Shown here: positions 14,248 through 17,037 of the stretch, piece after piece
Numbering within the stretch: position 1 is the stretch's first letter
How the letters are laid out: the number at the start of each line of letters is the position of its first letter
Assembly: GCA_031581145.1 (NCBI GenBank)
Contig: JAVLBP010000021.1
Span: 1 to 17,037 of the forward strand
Source: UBA8296 sp031581145
GTDB lineage: Bacteria > Bacteroidota > Rhodothermia > Balneolales > Balneolaceae
DNA length: 17,037 bases
Direction of reading: 5' to 3'
Translations under genes and position numbers: made by a program
The notes under the pieces: model-generated
What the model was told of the DNA's origin: nothing
The model's input: the letters and a program-made list of their open reading frames with translations, nothing else
Database searches by the model: none

Positions 14248-15231
14248 ATGAGTGGTTATTCAATTCAAATGCCAGATTCGCTAGAGGTTTCTGAAAATTC
14301 AGAAAACTTTGGCCAGTTTGTTCTTCAACCTCTTGAAAGAGGCTTTGGGGTCACGATTGGGAACTCGTTTCGTCGAGTCCTCCTTTCTTCCTTACCTGGA
14401 TACGCTGTTACGGCGATTAAAATCACGGGTGTGGAGCATGAGTATGCATCCATCAATGGTATTAAAGAGGATGTCTACGAAATCATCCTGAATTTAAAAG
14501 AGATCCGATTCAAGCAAACCGATGTCCAATCTGGCGTCATCAAGGTCAGTAAGAAAGGCAAAGGTGAGCTCACAGGGAAGGACATCAATAAAGCAACTTC
14601 AGAATTTGACGTATTAAATCCTGATCATGTTGTTGCAAACCTTTCGGCTGAAGCCTCCATTGAAATGGAGCTGCATGTGAGTCGTGGCCGTGGCTATGTC
14701 CCTTCTGAAGAATTTGCGGACGACGTGGCCGATGATATCCATTTGATACCGGTGGATGCCATCTTTACACCGATTACGAAGGTGCAGTTCGATGTTGAAA
14801 ATGTCCGGGTTGGTCAACGAACTGACTACGAAAAACTCATTCTGAATGTCACCACGGACGGCTCAATTACCCCGAAAGAGGCCATGACAATTGCAGGGCG
14901 TCTGCTCAAGGAGCATATCGAGAAATTCATTACTGAGCGCATCGAGGAGTCGTTTGCGAAGGAAGAAGAAGAGGTGGACACGGAGAAACAACGCGTAGCA
15001 AGTCTCCTCAAGACCAGTATTGAGGATCTCAATTTGAGTGTTCGGGCCTACAACTGCTTGAAGTCAGCCAACATTAATACGATTGCTGAGCTCGTGTCAC
15101 GTGACGAACAGGATCTTCTGAAGTTCCGCAACTTTGGGCGCAAGTCATTAACCGAGCTTACAGAAGTGATTGAGGAAAAAAACCTCCATTTTGGAATGGA
15201 CGTAACGAAATATTTGGATAAAAACGCATGA
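14248..15231 (+). CDS. rpoA: DNA-directed RNA polymerase alpha subunit
   Basis: The alpha dimer is the assembly platform of RNA polymerase, and its C-terminal domain contacts UP elements and activators. The 327-residue protein has the N-terminal domain with PLERGFGVTIGNSFRRVLLS (28-47) and GVEHEYASINGIKEDV (61-76). An acidic linker (about 231-250) follows, then the C-terminal domain SIEDLNLSVRAYNCLKSANI (257-276) and FRNFGRKSLTELTEVIEEK. Arg266 and Asn269 match E. coli Arg265 and Asn268, the main UP-element contacts, and Lys299 matches Lys298. This supports UP-element use at the rRNA promoter downstream. The stop overlaps the L17 start as ATGA. Confidence 0.98.
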   Translation: MSGYSIQMPDSLEVSENSENFGQFVLQPLERGFGVTIGNSFRRVLLSSLPGYAVTAIKITGVEHEYASINGIKEDVYEIILNLKEIRFKQTDVQSGVIKVSKKGKGELTGKDINKATSEFDVLNPDHVVANLSAEASIEMELHVSRGRGYVPSEEFADDVADDIHLIPVDAIFTPITKVQFDVENVRVGQRTDYEKLILNVTTDGSITPKEAMTIAGRLLKEHIEKFITERIEESFAKEEEEVDTEKQRVASLLKTSIEDLNLSVRAYNCLKSANINTIAELVSRDEQDLLKFRNFGRKSLTELTEVIEEKNLHFGMDVTKYLDKNA

Positions 15232-16031
15232 GACACTTAGTTCGTGGAAGAAAATTAGGGCGCTCAACATCCCATCGTAAAGCGACGATGCAGGCATTAT
15301 GTGTCGCATTGGTGCGTGAAAAGCGTATTCAAACGACTGTTGCAAAGGCTAAAGAGCTTCGCCAATACGTTGAACCATTGGTGACTCGTGCAAAAGTCGA
15401 TTCATTGCACAACCGTCGCCGTGTATTTGGTGAGCTTCAAGATAAGCTTGCAACGCAAGAGCTTTTTGAGTCGATTGGTCCCAAAGTTGGAGATCGTCCA
15501 GGTGGATACACGCGAGTGTTAAAAACAGGCTTTCGTGGTGGGGATTCTGCAGAGATGGCGTTGATTGAGCTCATTGATTTTAATGAATCTGACGAGACGT
15601 CAACAGCAAAGCCAAAGCGCTCACGTCGCTCACGACGTGGGGGTGGGTCTAAAGCCGCAGCTGAGAAAGCTACCGAGGCACCTGCAGCGACCAAAGATGA
15701 CGCTGTAGAGGAGCCTAAGGAGGCATTGGAAGAATCACAAGGTGAAGCGACAACTCAAGAAGCTGTAGTCGCTGAAGAGGTTGCAACTGCTGAAGAGGTT
15801 GATACTGCTGTCGAAGCTCCTGCTGAGGACATTGATACTGCCGAGGACGTTGAGACTGCCGAGGATGTTGCATCTGCTGACGAAGCTCCTGCTGAAGACG
15901 TTGATACTGCTGGCGAAGCAACTGCCGCACAAGAAGAGGCCGAAGAAGAGCCTAAAGCCTCTGAAGAACCAACGGCACAAGCCGAGTCTGAAGAGTCAGC
16001 TGGATCAGACGAAGAGAAGAAAGACGCGTAG
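15228..16031 (+). CDS. rplQ: 50S ribosomal protein L17 with long acidic C-terminal tail
   Basis: L17 lies near the tunnel exit beside L22 and L32. Residues 1 to about 118 are a complete L17: MRHLVRGRKLGRSTSHRKAT (1-20), VTRAKVDSLHNRRRVFGELQ (52-71) and YTRVLKTGFRGGDSAEMALI (94-113). The E. coli protein is 127 residues; this one has 267. After a basic, glycine-rich linker (PKRSRRSRRGGG, 129-140) comes an acidic tail (144-267) full of Glu, Ala, Asp and Thr, with AEDVDTA-like words and a 23-residue duplicated unit (from residue 196 and again from 219). Extended L17 is known in Bacteroidota relatives. The tail's role is unknown. The start overlaps the rpoA stop. Confidence 0.96.
   Translation: MRHLVRGRKLGRSTSHRKATMQALCVALVREKRIQTTVAKAKELRQYVEPLVTRAKVDSLHNRRRVFGELQDKLATQELFESIGPKVGDRPGGYTRVLKTGFRGGDSAEMALIELIDFNESDETSTAKPKRSRRSRRGGGSKAAAEKATEAPAATKDDAVEEPKEALEESQGEATTQEAVVAEEVATAEEVDTAVEAPAEDIDTAEDVETAEDVASADEAPAEDVDTAGEATAAQEEAEEEPKASEEPTAQAESEESAGSDEEKKDA
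15813..15950 (+). repeat. Tandem repeats in the L17 acidic tail
   Basis: A unit of 69 bp starting GAAGCTCCTGCTGA is seen at 15813 and again at 15882, encoding EAPAED(I/V)DTA both times. Between them, shorter GCCGAGGA(C/T)GTTG(A/C) words repeat about every 18 bp. The second 69-bp unit becomes unrecognisable before its end, so the right border is approximate. The repeat stays in frame and likely changes length by slippage or unequal exchange without breaking L17. Confidence 0.7.
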
Positions 16032-16052
16032 ACCGCGGTATATGCCTATTTG

Positions 16053-16093
16053 TTGCAAGGGGTAGCCTCTTCGCAAACCATAATGTTTTTTTT
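16053..16093 (+). terminator. Candidate intrinsic terminator after L17
   Basis: TTGCAAGGGG (16053-16062) pairs with CCTCTTCGCAA (16066-16076) around a TAG loop, giving ten pairs with one G-T wobble and one bulged C. Eight T residues follow at 16086-16093, but nine bases separate them from the stem, which is further than usual. It is in the right place to end the ribosomal-protein transcript. The T-run could instead, or also, be part of the upstream element of the rRNA promoter. Confidence 0.45.
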
Positions 16094-16132
16094 ACAAGGG
16101 TATTGACAATGGTAATGTCGGATCCCTATCTT
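16081..16132 (+). promoter_or_regulatory. Likely rRNA promoter with A+T-rich upstream element
   Basis: TTGACA at 16103-16108 is a perfect sigma70-type -35 box. After 18 bp comes TATCTT at 16127-16132, a four-of-six match to the -10 box. Directly upstream, 16081-16102 is A+T-rich (TAATG plus eight T, then TTACAAGGGTA), the place expected for an UP element. Transcription would start near 16139-16141, about 100 nt before 16S. The alternative -7/-33 promoter type of Bacteroidota was not seen here. Confidence 0.6.
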
Positions 16133-16141
16133 AGTTGTCTA

Positions 16142-16157
16142 GCCCAAAAAAATGGGC
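16142..16157 (+). other. Small leader hairpin
   Basis: GCCCA (16142-16146) and TGGGC (16153-16157) form a perfect five-pair stem around six A residues. It lies at or just after the predicted transcription start and directly before the boxA-like site. A 5' hairpin next to boxA is common in rRNA leaders (boxB-like), but its role here is inferred from position only. Confidence 0.5.
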
Positions 16158-16159
16158 AC

Positions 16160-16171
16160 TGTTCTTTAACA
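16160..16171 (+). promoter_or_regulatory. boxA-like rRNA antitermination site
   Basis: TGTTCTTTAACA differs from the E. coli rRNA boxA, TGCTCTTTAACA, at one base. It lies in the 16S leader about 70 nt before the mature 5' end and 20-odd nt after the predicted start. NusB with S10 (encoded at 92-403) binds this sequence in known systems. TGTGCGAGC at 16199-16207 resembles the boxC element that follows boxA in E. coli leaders, a weaker call. Confidence 0.75.
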
Positions 16172-16240
16172 AGTTTGGAAGAAGACGAAGCAAATCGTTG
16201 TGCGAGCCGAGATCGATTCAAACAGTGTATAATATAATTT

Positions 16241-17037
<797 letters not shown>

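Noticed and set aside
15715..15980. Minus-strand Gln/Arg-rich frames opposite the L17 tail
   Set aside because: These are shadows of the acidic repeat; repeated GAA/GCT codons remove stops on the other strand.
16228..16238. Two overlapping TATAAT hexamers just before 16S as a second promoter
   Set aside because: A start from here would fall at or inside the mature 16S 5' end, and no good -35 box lies 16-18 bp upstream; an A+T-rich processing region is more likely.

Overview
The window is a bacterial ribosomal-protein supercluster read entirely on the + strand, followed by the start of a ribosomal RNA operon. The gene order is tuf (3' end) - S10 - L3 - L4 - L23 - L2 - S19 - L22 - S3 - L16 - L29 - S17 - L14 - L24 - L5 - S14 - S8 - L6 - L18 - S5 - L15 - secY - map - infA - L36 - S13 - S11 - S4 - rpoA - L17, then a leader and the first ~797 nt of 16S rRNA. 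This is the classical fused str/S10/spc/alpha arrangement.

Organism: secY is followed directly by map and infA without adk, Shine-Dalgarno sequences are scarce, L36/S14/S4 are the cysteine-poor (zinc-free) forms, and L17 carries a long tail. These fit the Bacteroidota-related (FCB) bacteria. From memory of conserved 16S stretches, the rRNA looks most like the Rhodothermota/Balneolota side of that group. Genus cannot be assigned from this reading.

Layout: 1-77 is the end of EF-Tu. 92-5349 holds the S10-type genes rpsJ to rplP, and 5451-5969 adds rpmC and rpsQ. 5972-11557 is the spc region, rplN to secY, with no rpmD (L30) between rpsE and rplO. 11561-12739 is map-infA-rpmJ. 12746-16031 is the alpha region. 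16032-16240 holds a probable terminator and/or A+T-rich upstream element, a sigma70-like rRNA promoter, a leader hairpin and a boxA-like antitermination site. 16S rRNA runs from about 16241 off the end of the window. There is no gap above 300 nt without a gene; the largest spacers inside the cluster are 5350-5450 and 7977-8085, and both contain short degenerate tandem repeats.

How it works together: the genes encode ribosome parts, the SecY channel, methionine removal from new chains, initiation factor IF1 and the RNA polymerase alpha subunit, so the cluster couples building of the translation machinery with transcription. S10 (NusE) is the known partner of NusB at boxA sites, and the alpha C-terminal domain is the known reader of UP elements. 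Both are encoded just upstream of an rRNA leader that appears to contain those sites.

What stands out is not a new gene system but the decoration of ordinary ribosomal proteins. L4 has a ~185-residue Lys/Thr/Ser/Ala-rich basic tail. L17 and L15 have long acidic C-terminal tails, L22 has an acidic N-terminal extension, and S3 has an RG-rich tail. I found no mobile element, CRISPR array, phage gene, tRNA or defence gene.
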